A stretch of DNA of 38,006 bases from Pseudomonadota bacterium (lineage in GTDB: Bacteria > Desulfobacterota > Desulfovibrionia > Desulfovibrionales > Desulfovibrionaceae), in NCBI GenBank assembly GCA_018816865.1, contig JAHIUW010000040.1:1-38006 (forward strand). The letters are read 5' to 3'. The notes below the pieces were generated by a model that saw nothing but the letters and a program-made list of their open reading frames with translations, did no database searches and was not told the DNA's origin. Below are positions 1 to 10,433 of this stretch, piece by piece. Within the stretch, counting starts at the first letter, position 1. Each line of letters begins with the position of its first letter. The translations under genes were made by a program, and so were the position numbers.

Positions 1-31
1 CATTGCAACCTCCTGTCGCACCCAATGGGTG
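1..31 (-). promoter_or_regulatory. RBS and start codon of a minus-strand gene leaving the window
   Basis: On the minus strand an AGGAGG (positions 14-9) lies five bases before an ATG (3-1), so a gene most likely starts here and continues beyond the left edge. Only its first codon is visible and its product cannot be told. Just upstream, 19-31 is a short perfect inverted repeat (CACCC, three bases, GGGTG) that could be an operator or a small hairpin in the leader. Confidence 0.55.
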
Positions 32-114
32 CAAAAACTCATTCAGGAAAAGCAAGTCCAATATACCGGTATCATTGATTTATTTCAACCACAAAATGTT
101 TCAAAACTGTATAT

Positions 115-567
115 TCAATGCAACTTTTTCACGGATTTAGGATCACCTTCTAGAGACATCTCAATCTTCTGTGGGGTAGCTCCTCCCTTGAGTGATTCTC
201 GTAGTTTGCCGGTTGCTGTGTCGTAAATTAGAAGAAATCCGCCCGATTGTCCTAATGCAAGCGTATTCGACTTTGCAGAGAAGTCATACGCCGTGTTGTC
301 TCTTGGAAACTCGACACTTCTGGATTCGTTGAAATCAAGAATGCTCACATGGGTAGGACTACCAGCAAGAAGCTTACATCCATCTCCGAAAAAACGGACA
401 GTCTTCGGCGCCGAAATAAGCTCTAACGTGTATACCTTCAAATCGAGATTCTGTTGAACAGACACAGAGTCTTCGATATTCATAGGTTGCGAGGTGTTTT
501 TAGGCACACAGCTGAGACACGCTAATAATATGAACAAGCACCACGCCAGTTTGACTAAATTCATCAT
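115..567 (-). CDS. Small predicted lipoprotein, function unknown
   Basis: A 150-residue protein with an N-terminal hydrophobic segment (about residues 5-19) ending in Leu-Leu-Ala-Cys, which fits a type II signal peptidase lipobox; a second Cys four residues on is less canonical. The mature part is short beta-strand-like stretches (for example SILDF, FLLIYDTATGKL) reminiscent of one or two WD40/YVTN-type propeller blades, too few for a full propeller. It would sit in the cell envelope. The start could be either of two adjacent ATGs (567 or 564), and no strong ribosome-binding site is seen. The gene is AT-rich compared with the sequence from 0.7 kb onward, suggesting an accessory region. The same-strand gene downstream starts at position 3, so the two may be co-transcribed. 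No family is recognised with confidence. Confidence 0.6.
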   Translation of the reverse strand: MMNLVKLAWCLFILLACLSCVPKNTSQPMNIEDSVSVQQNLDLKVYTLELISAPKTVRFFGDGCKLLAGSPTHVSILDFNESRSVEFPRDNTAYDFSAKSNTLALGQSGGFLLIYDTATGKLRESLKGGATPQKIEMSLEGDPKSVKKLH

Positions 568-584
568 ATAAATCCCATTATGAT

Positions 585-612
585 ATTATGGTTATTTGTC
601 ACTCTAGCTCAA
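585..612 (-). promoter_or_regulatory. Possible sigma-70 promoter for the lipoprotein gene
   Basis: On the minus strand TTGAGC (612-607) is followed, after 16 bases, by CATAAT (590-585), five of six matches to the -10 consensus. Transcription would start near 578, giving a leader of only about ten bases before the ATG at 567. The surroundings are AT-rich, so a chance match is possible. Confidence 0.3.
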
Positions 613-884
613 TATTTCATTCGAACATCAGATTCGAGTGTTTGTCACATCTGAAAGTAAGTCAACTGTATAGGGTTATCAATGGGATTCGAGATAGGCT
701 TTGGCGGTTCCTACGTAATTCGACCTTAGCCCCTTTGAGCCCGCCGCAGGCCTCCAACCCAGGATTGTGGTCCAGCCCGGGCTTTGCTATCTTCGCCCAC
801 CCCCGGTGCAGGGCCGCGACCATCGCCAGCGGGTGACGGTTGCCCACCGCGGGGGCCAAATAATCAACTGCCGGAAGCTCAGCA
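613..884. other. Gene-free gap with an abrupt composition change
   Basis: No supportable gene. Up to about 700 the sequence is AT-rich like the lipoprotein gene; from about 715 it is strongly GC-rich like the following acyltransferase gene. The sharp boundary suggests that the left end is a separate insertion or accessory segment. Short open frames exist on both strands (662-859 minus, 588-836 plus), but they show no domain and no start signal. The promoter for the acyltransferase pair should lie here but was not recognised. Confidence 0.4.
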
Positions 885-2336
885 ATGGTCTTTTCCTCCT
901 CGGCCTTCCTCTTCTTCTTCCTGCCGCTCGTGCTGCTGGGCTATTTTCTGCTGCCCGGGCGGCTGAAGAACCTGTTTTTGCTGCTGGCGAGCCTGGTCTT
1001 CTACGCCTGGGGCGAGGTCTTCTACGTCCTGGTGATGCTGGCCTCCATCGGCGTCAACTACGGCTCCGGGCTGCTGCTGGCGCGGGCCGGGTCGCCCCGG
1101 GGCAGGCGTCTGGTGCTGGGGGCTGCCGTGGCCTTCAACCTGGGGCTGCTTGGCTGGTTCAAGTACGGCGGCTTCGTGGTCGAGAACCTGAGCGCCGCGC
1201 TGACCCTGGGCGGGCTGGAAGCCCTGCCCGCATTGCAACTGCACCTGCCCATCGGCATCTCCTTCTTCACCTTCCAGGCCATGTCCTACGTCATCGACCT
1301 CTACCGGGGCGAGGCCGAGGTTCAGCGCAACCCCGTGAATCTGGCCCTGTACATCAGCCTGTTCCCGCAACTCATCGCCGGGCCCATCGTGCGCTACCAC
1401 GACGTGGCGGCGCAATTGCGCCAGCGGCACGTGACCCTGGACGGCTTTGCCGAAGGGGTGCGCCGCTTCATCATCGGCCTGGGCAAGAAGATGCTGCTGG
1501 CCAATACCCTAGGCGAGGTGGCCGACCAGATCATGGCCGTGGCCCCGGGAGACTTGTCGGCCCCGGTGGCCTGGCTGGGCATCAGCTGCTACGCCTTGCA
1601 GATCTATTTCGATTTTTCGGGCTATTCCGACATGGCCATCGGCCTGGGGCGCATGTTCGGCTTCCATTTCCTGGAGAATTTCAACTTCCCCTACGTGGCG
1701 ACCTCCATGCGCGGGTTCTGGCAACGCTGGCACATCTCCCTGTCCACCTGGTTCCGGGATTATCTGTATATCCCCCTGGGCGGCAGCCGGGTGGCCCCCT
1801 GGCGGGTGATGCTCAATCTGTGGATCGTGTTCCTGCTCTGCGGGCTGTGGCACGGCGCCAGCTGGAACTTCGTGCTTTGGGGGGCCCTGCACGGCCTGTT
1901 CCTGGCCCTGGAGCGGACACGCTTCGGCCTCTGGCTGGAGCGCTGCTGGAGGCCCGTGCGTCATCTGTACGTGCTTGGGGTGGTGCTGGTGGCCTGGGTC
2001 TTCTTCCGGGTCGAGACCCTGCCCGAGGCCCTGGATTACCTGTGGACCATGACCGGGCTGGGTGGCGTGACCGCCAAGACCATGGCCGCGGGCACCTATC
2101 TGCCCCTGGAGAAGAAGCTGATGCTCGTGGCCGGGATTGCGCTGGCCGTGCCCTGGGCCCCGGGACTGGCCTGGCTGCGCGAGAGGCTTGGGCGGCGCTG
2201 CCCGGTGCTGCTGCACACCCCGCCCCTCTGGGGGACCGAGACAATCCAGACCCTGGCCCTGATGGGGGTCCTGTTCCTGTCCCTGCTGCATGTGGCCTCG
2301 GCAACGTACAATCCTTTCATCTACTTCAGGTTCTAG
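885..2336 (+). CDS. MBOAT-family O-acyltransferase (AlgI/DltB-like)
   Basis: A 483-residue polytopic membrane protein of the membrane-bound O-acyltransferase family. The N-terminus MVFSSSAFLF is typical of AlgI-like members and supports the ATG at 885, although the ribosome-binding site is weak. The family's invariant histidine is in LCGLWHGASWN (His323) and a second conserved histidine in RWHISLSTWF (His283); many hydrophobic segments run through the whole length. AlgI relatives take acetyl groups from the cytoplasm and pass them across the inner membrane for O-acetylation of an extracellular polysaccharide. The next gene starts two bases after this stop and encodes an AlgJ/AlgX-like partner, which supports that role. 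Which polymer is modified cannot be told, because no alginate polymerase genes are present here. The length matches AlgI-type proteins (about 460-520 residues). Confidence 0.9.
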   Translation: MVFSSSAFLFFFLPLVLLGYFLLPGRLKNLFLLLASLVFYAWGEVFYVLVMLASIGVNYGSGLLLARAGSPRGRRLVLGAAVAFNLGLLGWFKYGGFVVENLSAALTLGGLEALPALQLHLPIGISFFTFQAMSYVIDLYRGEAEVQRNPVNLALYISLFPQLIAGPIVRYHDVAAQLRQRHVTLDGFAEGVRRFIIGLGKKMLLANTLGEVADQIMAVAPGDLSAPVAWLGISCYALQIYFDFSGYSDMAIGLGRMFGFHFLENFNFPYVATSMRGFWQRWHISLSTWFRDYLYIPLGGSRVAPWRVMLNLWIVFLLCGLWHGASWNFVLWGALHGLFLALERTRFGLWLERCWRPVRHLYVLGVVLVAWVFFRVETLPEALDYLWTMTGLGGVTAKTMAAGTYLPLEKKLMLVAGIALAVPWAPGLAWLRERLGRRCPVLLHTPPLWGTETIQTLALMGVLFLSLLHVASATYNPFIYFRF

Positions 2337-2338
2337 GC

Positions 2339-3505
2339 ATGAAAAGCAACGTTCACTCAGCACTGACGCAGCGCTTCCTGGTGGGCCTGTTTCTGGCGTC
2401 CCTGTTCCTGCCCTTCGGGGGGCTGGTGCTGAACTGGAACGCCACGGTCTCCCTGGAGGAGAAGCGCGATCTGGCCCCGTTGCCGGGCCTGCCGTCGCAG
2501 CTGGAGGACCTTGTGGCCCTGCCCGCCAAGATGGAGAGCTTCATCGGCGATCATTTCGGGTTCCGGCGCGAGCTGAGCAGCCTCTTTAATCTGATCCAGC
2601 TGCGCGTGTTGGCCCCCAAGCCCTCGCGCTGGGTCGTGTCCGGGGACGACGGCTGGCTGTTCATGGGGCAGTCCGTGTCCTACGCCCGCGCCCAGGCCCC
2701 CTTGAGCCCCCAGCGTCTGGAGGCCTGGCAGACCCTGCTTGAGGCCAAGCAGCAATGGCTGGCCCGGCGCGGGGTGCGCTATGTCTTTGTCGTGGCCCCG
2801 AGCAAGCCTTCCGTCTATCCCGCATTTATCCCCGAGGACCTTGCCCCGGCGGCGACGTCTGCCCTGGATCAGTTGAATCAATCCCTGGCGGGCCTCGAAG
2901 GGCTTCCCTGGGTCGATCTCAAAACCCTGCTGCTGGCCCAGGCCGCAGGGCGGCAGGTCTACCACAAGACGGACACCCACTGGAACGATATCGGGGCCGT
3001 GCTGGCGGCGCGGGCCGTGTTGCAGCGGGCTCAGCTGCCTGGGGTGTCGGCCCCGCAGCTCGAGGACTTTGTGCGCAGGCCCGTGTCGGGCATCGGCCTT
3101 GATCTGGCCAAGATGCTGGGGCTGCAATACGTGCTGACCGAGGACGTTGAACTGCTCAGCCCCCTGGGGCCGGTCCCGGTGGCAACCCTGGATGCCGGTT
3201 ACCTGGGGCGCGATTGGGGCCCTTATCCGGCGCGGGTCTTCGCCACGCCCGGGCGCACGGGCAGCGTGGCCATCGTGGGGGACTCCTTTGTGATGGCCAC
3301 GACCTTCAGCGAGCGGATTGCCGAGCGCTTTGGCCGGGGAGTGACGGTGCACCGCGACAAGCTCTCCCCGGATTCCCCGCAGGAGTTGGAACGACTGCTC
3401 GATGCGCTGCACCCGGAGCTGCTGGTGGAGGAGCTTGTGGAGCGTGACCTGTTGCGCTTCGAGCCGCATCCGGAACCCTTTTTGAAGGCCCTGGCCGCGC
3501 AGTAG
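2339..3505 (+). CDS. AlgJ/AlgX-like SGNH-type acetyltransferase partner
   Basis: A 388-residue protein starting with a single membrane anchor or uncleaved signal (about residues 12-32), then a periplasmic domain. It carries the marks of the AlgX/AlgJ family: the entry motif GDDGWLFMG (about 102-110), Asp-x-His in KTDTHWNDIG (Asp212, His214) and the nucleophile-type serine in IVGDSF (Ser316). Together these form the Ser-His-Asp triad expected of an SGNH-like O-acetyltransferase. It probably finishes the transfer of acetyl groups delivered by the upstream MBOAT protein to a secreted polysaccharide. The ATG at 2339 overlaps nothing but lies two bases after the upstream stop, so translation is probably coupled. 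A longer reading from 767 is possible in this frame but runs antiparallel to no domain and overlaps the MBOAT gene entirely, so it was discarded. Confidence 0.85.
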   Translation: MKSNVHSALTQRFLVGLFLASLFLPFGGLVLNWNATVSLEEKRDLAPLPGLPSQLEDLVALPAKMESFIGDHFGFRRELSSLFNLIQLRVLAPKPSRWVVSGDDGWLFMGQSVSYARAQAPLSPQRLEAWQTLLEAKQQWLARRGVRYVFVVAPSKPSVYPAFIPEDLAPAATSALDQLNQSLAGLEGLPWVDLKTLLLAQAAGRQVYHKTDTHWNDIGAVLAARAVLQRAQLPGVSAPQLEDFVRRPVSGIGLDLAKMLGLQYVLTEDVELLSPLGPVPVATLDAGYLGRDWGPYPARVFATPGRTGSVAIVGDSFVMATTFSERIAERFGRGVTVHRDKLSPDSPQELERLLDALHPELLVEELVERDLLRFEPHPEPFLKALAAQ

Positions 3506-3563
3506 GGGCAAGCCGGGCAAGGTTTCATGTCTCAGTTCTTGGGCCGGTTTTTGGCCTGCTTTC

Positions 3564-3592
3564 AAGGACCCGTTTTCCTGGGTCCTTTTTTT
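3564..3592 (+). terminator. Rho-independent terminator after the acyltransferase pair
   Basis: AAGGACCC (3564-3571), an eight-base loop and GGGTCCTT (3580-3587) form an 8-bp stem that runs into seven Ts (3586-3592). It lies 58 bases after the stop of the AlgJ/AlgX-like gene. Confidence 0.8.
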
Positions 3593-3628
3593 GGGGACCC
3601 AAAAATTTTTTCGAGTGCAGACAGAAGT

Positions 3629-3662
3629 GAAGAGGCCGGAAGCGATTGCTTCCGGCCTCTTC
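3629..3662 (-). terminator. Strong hairpin between convergent genes, terminator of acs
   Basis: A perfect 15-bp inverted repeat (3629-3643 and 3648-3662) with the four-base loop GATT. It lies 28 bases past the acs stop on the minus strand. Minus-strand T-richness follows only further on (the A/T-run around 3601-3610), so it may act as a bidirectional stop together with the terminator at 3564. Confidence 0.6.
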
Positions 3663-3689
3663 GTTTGGTCGGTGTGCCAGGGGCAGGAG

Positions 3690-5675
<1,986 letters not shown>

Positions 5676-6017
5676 TCGGTTCTCCCTTTAATTATTGTTT
5701 AAAATATTGGCATTGTTGAATAAGTGCGCCGCGTCCCTGTGCTGGGCAGGCGGCGCGGGCCCGGGTGGCCTCCGACTCCGGTGGGGGGCCGTTGTTACTT
5801 CAAAAGATTACACTTTTTATAGGGCGTTTCAAAATCGACGGGTATAATTTTTTGGTAAACGGCATGAAATGGTGGTATGAACGGATGCATGCTTGGATGC
5901 GCTTCCTGACGCGTGTGGCGAACGGCCAAAGTCGGTTTGTGAACCGCCCGAGCGATGCCGGAACAGTGATAACGAGGCCTTGGGACCAACCCGAGACCCG
6001 ACGAGGCCGACGCCCGA
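5676..6017. other. Divergent intergenic region between acs and the Pat-like gene
   Basis: 342 bases without a supportable gene. It must hold the promoters of both divergent genes. It is locally AT-rich next to acs (5680-5725) and again near 5800-5870. Possible -10-like sequences are numerous in these AT-rich parts, but no convincing -35/-10 pair or sigma-54 site was found. A short plus-strand open frame (5765-6229) overlaps the real start at 6018 and has no domain. Confidence 0.4.
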
Positions 6018-8741
6018 ATGAATCTCACAAATTTTTCCACGATGTTCAAGCCCACCTCCGTGGTCGTGATCGGTGCGACGGAAGAACCTGGGCACCCCGG
6101 GGCCGTGGTCATGAAGAATCTGCTGTCCAGCAAGTTCATCGGCCCCATCATTCCCGTGCACGAGACCCTGACCCAGGTCTTCGGCCTGCCCGTGTACCGC
6201 GAAATCGACACCCTGCCCCTGACCCCTGACCTGGCCATCATCTGCTCGGAGCCCGGGACCGTGCCCGACTACGTGCTGCAGCTCGGACGGCGCGGTGTGG
6301 CCGGGGCGGTGATCGTGGGCAATGGGTTTTCGAACCTGCCGCCGGACGTGCGAACCATGCTGGAAAACGCCATCTTGGGCGCGGCCCGGCAGACGGACCT
6401 GCGCTTTCTGGGCCCGGAGTCCATCGGCTTCCTGTCTCCGTCCGTGGGCATCAACGCCAGCCTCGGACACACGGACATCAAGGGCGGCAAGGTGGCCTTC
6501 ATCACCGAGTCCGATTCCCTGTTCACCACGGTCCTGGACTGGGCCAAGAATCGGGGCTTGGGGTTCTCGCACTTCATTTCGCTGGGCAAGAAGCTGGACT
6601 TCGGGTTTGGGGAGCTGCTTGATTTTCTGAACTCGGACACCGGCACCCGCGCGGTGCTGCTGTATGTGGAGGAAATCCACAACGCCCGGGTGTTCCTGTC
6701 CGCGGCCCGGGCCACGGCGCGCAACAAGCCGCTGATCGTGATCAAGGCCGGGCGGACCCTGGAGTCCTCGCGGCTCATCGCCCGCTACCGGGGTGGTGTC
6801 CAGGGGCTGGATGCGGTCTATGACGCGGCCTTCCGCCGCTCGGGCATGCTGCGCGTGCCGGATATCGACTCCCTGTTCGACAGCATGGAGACCATCGTGC
6901 GCACCAAGCCCATGAAGGGCGAGCGCCTAGCCATCCTGGCCAACGGCAAGAGCCCGGGCATCCTGGTGCAGGACATGGTCCTGGAGGGCGGCGGCCAGAT
7001 GGCCATGCTGGAGGAGGAGACCCGCAGCAAGCTGCTGGAGCTGCTGCAAGTGGAGCCCGGCGGGGATATCAAGCATTTCCTGGACGCCGAGAACCCCGTG
7101 AACATCACGGCCCACGCCCCGCCCGAACGGTACGCCCAGGCCCTGAAGATCCTACTGGGGGCCAAGGGTGTGGACGCGGTGTTGGTGCTGCATGTGCCTT
7201 CACCCCTGGTGAATGGCCAGGAGGTGGCCCACGCCGTGGCCAAGGCCTCGCAACGCGCCAAGCGCACGGTGCTTACCAGCTGGATGGGCGGCGAAAACGC
7301 GCAACTGGCCCGCGACATCCTGTCCGAGGCGGGCATCTCCACCTATTGGACCCCTGACAAGGCCGTGCGGGCTTTCCTGAACCTGGTCTACTACCGCCGC
7401 AACCAGGAAATGCTGTTGGAGACCCCGGCCTCCCTGCCCTCGGAATTCATGCCCGACACCACCACCGCGCGCATGGTCGTTCAGAACGCCCTGGAGTCGG
7501 GGCGCACGGAACTCACCGTGCCCGAGGCCATGGACGTTCTAGATTCCTATGACATCCCGGTGGTGGAGACGCGGCTCTCCGGCAACGCCGAGGCCGCCAT
7601 GAACGCCGCCAACGAGATGGGCTATCCCGTGGCGCTCAAGGTCCTGTCCTCGGACAATTTTTGCAAGACCCTGGCGGGCGGCGTGGTCCTGGACCTGGAG
7701 ACCCCCGAGGCCGTGGCCGAGGCCGCCGTTGCCGTGTCCGAGCGCGTGAAGATCGCGCACCCCGAGAGCCAGGTGGCCGGCTACATCGTGCAGCGCATGG
7801 GCCGCAGGCCGCAGGCGCGCGAGCTGTTCATCAAGGTCAGCATCGATCCGGTCTTCGGGCCGTATATCCATTTCGGTCAGGGCGGGGCGGAGACCGAGAT
7901 CATCGGCGACAACGCCGTGTCCCTGCCGCCGCTGAACATGAGTCTGGCCAACGAGCTGATCTCGCGCACGGCCATCTCGCGCCTGTTGCACGGTGGCCTG
8001 GGCAGCCCCCCGGCGGACATCAACGCCCTGTGCCTGACCCTGGTCAAGGTCTCGCAGCTCATCGTGGACATCCCCGAGATCCAGTTCCTGGAGATCAACC
8101 CCCTGTTTGTGGACGGCCAGGGCTTGCTGGCCCTGGATGCCGCGATCCACGTGGCCCCGTATAAGGGGGGCGACCCGGGCGCGCGTCTGGCCATCCGGCC
8201 CTATCCGCGTGAACTGGAGGAGTGCGTGGTCTTAAAAGACAAGCGCAGGGTGACCTTGCGGCCCATCCGGCCCGAGGACGAGCCCGCGCACTGGGACTTC
8301 ATCTCCAAATTGTCCGTGGAGGACATCCGCTACCGCTTCTTCGGGCTGATCCGCGAGCTGCCGCGCTCGGAGATGATCCGCCTGACGCAGATCGACTACG
8401 ACCGCGAGATGGCCTTCATCGCCACTGCCGAAAAAGAAGACGGGTCCGGGGAATACGAGACCCTGGGCGTTGTGCGTGGCATGACCAAGCCCGACAACTC
8501 GGACATCGAGTTCGCCATCGTGGTCCGCTCGGACTACAAGCGTCGGGGCCTGGGCGGCATCCTGATGGAAAAGCTTGTCCGCTACGCCAAGACCCGCAAG
8601 ACCAAGTACATGATCGGTGAGGCCCTGCTGGAGAACAAGGGCATGTCCATCCTGGCCGAGAGATTGGGCTTTGAGGTCAAGAAGAACTACGACGACGACC
8701 TCTACAAGTTCAAGCTGCTGCTGCACCCGGAGCTGCTGTAA
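6018..8741 (+). CDS. Pat/YfiQ-type protein lysine acetyltransferase (acyl-CoA synthetase-like, NDP-forming, fused to GNAT)
   Basis: 907 residues. The order is a CoA-binding Rossmann domain (about 10-130), succinyl-CoA-ligase-like domains (about 150-460), an ATP-grasp domain (about 490-715) and a C-terminal GNAT domain (about 738-907) with the acetyl-CoA motif RSDYKRRGLG (837-846) and a candidate catalytic Glu831. In active ADP-forming acetyl-CoA synthetases a phosphohistidine lies in a segment like SHTGALAG; the aligned segment here reads ARYRGGVQG, with Tyr257 in place of His. The second loop histidine (HKSDVGGV in active enzymes) is also changed, to Cys549 in NFCKTLAGGV. The ligase half is therefore probably non-catalytic and sensory, as in Salmonella Pat. 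Divergence from acs supports Acs as the substrate. The ribosome-binding site is weak. Confidence 0.88.
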   Translation: MNLTNFSTMFKPTSVVVIGATEEPGHPGAVVMKNLLSSKFIGPIIPVHETLTQVFGLPVYREIDTLPLTPDLAIICSEPGTVPDYVLQLGRRGVAGAVIVGNGFSNLPPDVRTMLENAILGAARQTDLRFLGPESIGFLSPSVGINASLGHTDIKGGKVAFITESDSLFTTVLDWAKNRGLGFSHFISLGKKLDFGFGELLDFLNSDTGTRAVLLYVEEIHNARVFLSAARATARNKPLIVIKAGRTLESSRLIARYRGGVQGLDAVYDAAFRRSGMLRVPDIDSLFDSMETIVRTKPMKGERLAILANGKSPGILVQDMVLEGGGQMAMLEEETRSKLLELLQVEPGGDIKHFLDAENPVNITAHAPPERYAQALKILLGAKGVDAVLVLHVPSPLVNGQEVAHAVAKASQRAKRTVLTSWMGGENAQLARDILSEAGISTYWTPDKAVRAFLNLVYYRRNQEMLLETPASLPSEFMPDTTTARMVVQNALESGRTELTVPEAMDVLDSYDIPVVETRLSGNAEAAMNAANEMGYPVALKVLSSDNFCKTLAGGVVLDLETPEAVAEAAVAVSERVKIAHPESQVAGYIVQRMGRRPQARELFIKVSIDPVFGPYIHFGQGGAETEIIGDNAVSLPPLNMSLANELISRTAISRLLHGGLGSPPADINALCLTLVKVSQLIVDIPEIQFLEINPLFVDGQGLLALDAAIHVAPYKGGDPGARLAIRPYPRELEECVVLKDKRRVTLRPIRPEDEPAHWDFISKLSVEDIRYRFFGLIRELPRSEMIRLTQIDYDREMAFIATAEKEDGSGEYETLGVVRGMTKPDNSDIEFAIVVRSDYKRRGLGGILMEKLVRYAKTRKTKYMIGEALLENKGMSILAERLGFEVKKNYDDDLYKFKLLLHPELL

Positions 8742-8910
8742 TTGTTTGAGTAGCCGGGTAGGGTGAAGAAGATTTATTTTCCGGAACATCCATCAATTTT
8801 CAATTTTTTATCCACTTCGCTTTCATTTGTGCCTTTATAGAATTTATTTCTGGTAAGTAAAAAAATATTGTAAGAGAAGACGTCTCTCTACCATATTTGG
8901 AGGATGTGAC

Positions 8911-10383
8911 ATGCCTGAAATATATTTGAATAATCAGCAATGGAGTTACTATCTCGACAGGCCTCTTGGGATTGGAGGAGGATTTGGGAACGTATACGAA
9001 GGCATCTCCATGGAGGGGAATGCTGTTGCTGTGAAAAAGCTCAAACTGAGTGCGCGAGAGGCTGCACATAGGGAATTGAGAATAGCTCAAGAACTACATC
9101 ACAAAAAATATGAAAATGTCTTAGCTGTATATGATTCTGGACTTGATGCTGAATCAAATGACTACTTCATTGTAATGGATAGGGCAGAGGAAAATCTAGC
9201 GGAATATGTACATAGGAAAGGCCCTTTGTCTGAGCCCGAAGTTATAGGTATTCTTATTCAAATATCTAACGGGTTGTTGGAAGTTGATGGTATTGTTCAT
9301 CGCGATTTGAAGCCTGAAAATATATTATTCCACGGTGGAAAATGGAAAATTGCTGACTTTGGGATAGCACGGTTTGTTGAGGAATCAACATCATTTCAAA
9401 CGTTGAAAAACTGTATGACTCCTGCGTATGCTTCTCCAGAGCAATGGGCGTTTGAGCATTCAACAGATAAAACTGACATATATGCCATGGGGTGTATTGC
9501 ATGTGCAATATCAACGGGGGAGCCTCTTTTCCCTGGCCCAGGAAGTGAGGACTACAAAGAGCAACATCTAGGGTGGAATCCAAAAAGAATTGAATCAATA
9601 AGTCCCATGACTAATTCAATAATAGCCATGATGCTTAGAAAGGTGCCATCTGTAAGGCCATCATTACTTCGGTGCAGAGAAGTGTTGCAGCAATGTCTGG
9701 CTAATTCTTCAATGCCGCTTGGCAGTCAGGATGCTCTGGCAAAAGCGAGCGAAAAAGTTGTACGTCTTGAGCTTGAGCAAGAATCTTTGAAACAGCATAA
9801 ACAGAGTGAGCTTCATCAAAGAATAGCAGCCCAAAAAGAGTCGTTTGTTATTCTAGAAGAAATTGCTGATAATTTGTGTAAAACTATATTGCAATTTGCT
9901 CCACCAGCTATTCAAAATAGCGCGCGAGGTGCAGTGCTTCTTGGTAACGGGAAGCTTGATTTTATTTTTAACGTAGATGCACATTTCAATAAAAATCCTT
10001 TTAAATTTTGCAAATGGGACCTTTTGTCATTTGCGACGATAATTGTATCTCAAACTAGTCCTCATTACGTTTTTGGGGCAAATTTATTATACGCAAATAA
10101 GGGGGATAGTGAATATCGTTGGTATGAAGTTAGCTTTATGACATTGAGTTTGCACAAAACCATTTTTGAACCTTTTGCCGCAGAGCTAGGTAAAATCAGC
10201 GACGTTGATCTTGCATTGTCAAATGTGATGCATTCATGGCAACTCGCTTGGGGGCCTATTGCGATTGATTTAGAGGGCCAGGCTGATTTTATTGATCGCT
10301 GGGCGTCTGTTTTTGCTAAGGCTGCTGAAGGAAAAATGGCCGGTCCAGGACAGCTTCCAATATCTAGATCGTTTTTTAAGTGA
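8911..10383 (+). CDS. Hanks-type Ser/Thr protein kinase with unknown C-terminal domain
   Basis: 490 residues. The kinase domain is complete: glycine loop IGGGFGNVYEG (21-31), VAVKK with Lys42, Glu55, catalytic HRDLKPEN (130-137, Asp132), DFG (149-151) and an activation segment ending in SPE (175-177) instead of APE. It should be an active cytoplasmic kinase. Residues about 275-320 look like a coiled coil. Residues about 320-490 form a globular domain I do not recognise. There is no transmembrane segment or PASTA repeat, unlike PknB types. The ATG at 8911 has a good GGAGG eight bases before it. The gene is markedly AT-rich beside GC-rich neighbours and stands alone, with no phosphatase nearby, which suggests horizontal acquisition. 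A role in defence or signalling is possible but not shown. Confidence 0.9.
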   Translation: MPEIYLNNQQWSYYLDRPLGIGGGFGNVYEGISMEGNAVAVKKLKLSAREAAHRELRIAQELHHKKYENVLAVYDSGLDAESNDYFIVMDRAEENLAEYVHRKGPLSEPEVIGILIQISNGLLEVDGIVHRDLKPENILFHGGKWKIADFGIARFVEESTSFQTLKNCMTPAYASPEQWAFEHSTDKTDIYAMGCIACAISTGEPLFPGPGSEDYKEQHLGWNPKRIESISPMTNSIIAMMLRKVPSVRPSLLRCREVLQQCLANSSMPLGSQDALAKASEKVVRLELEQESLKQHKQSELHQRIAAQKESFVILEEIADNLCKTILQFAPPAIQNSARGAVLLGNGKLDFIFNVDAHFNKNPFKFCKWDLLSFATIIVSQTSPHYVFGANLLYANKGDSEYRWYEVSFMTLSLHKTIFEPFAAELGKISDVDLALSNVMHSWQLAWGPIAIDLEGQADFIDRWASVFAKAAEGKMAGPGQLPISRSFFK

Positions 10384-10393
10384 GAAGGAATGG

Positions 10394-10414
10394 AGTTAAG
10401 TCTTTAACTTAACT
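10394..10414 (+). other. AT-rich hairpin after the kinase gene
   Basis: A perfect 8-bp inverted repeat (AGTTAAGT at 10394-10401, ACTTAACT at 10407-10414) with a five-base loop, ten bases after the kinase stop and just before the 3' end of the convergent gene. There is no T-run, so it could be a weak terminator or an RNA-stabilising structure. Confidence 0.35.
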
Positions 10415-10433
10415 ATCTGGATTACCTTCCCCC

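Noticed and set aside
662-859. Small minus-strand frame in the gap before the acyltransferase gene
   Set aside because: Short, no domain, no start signal; could be a remnant, but nothing supports a product.
767-2338. Long plus-strand frame joined to the AlgJ/AlgX-like gene, giving 912 residues
   Set aside because: The N-terminal 524 residues are a GC-rich shadow of the MBOAT gene with no domain; the real start with family-like N-terminus is ATG 2339.
5700-5730. Sigma-54-like TGGCAT near 5708 upstream of acs/pat
   Set aside because: The GG to GC spacing of ten bases is not met, so it is not a -24/-12 element.
5795-6241. Minus-strand frame of 148 residues between acs and the Pat-like gene
   Set aside because: No ribosome-binding site, no domain, and it overlaps the 5' end of the real gene.
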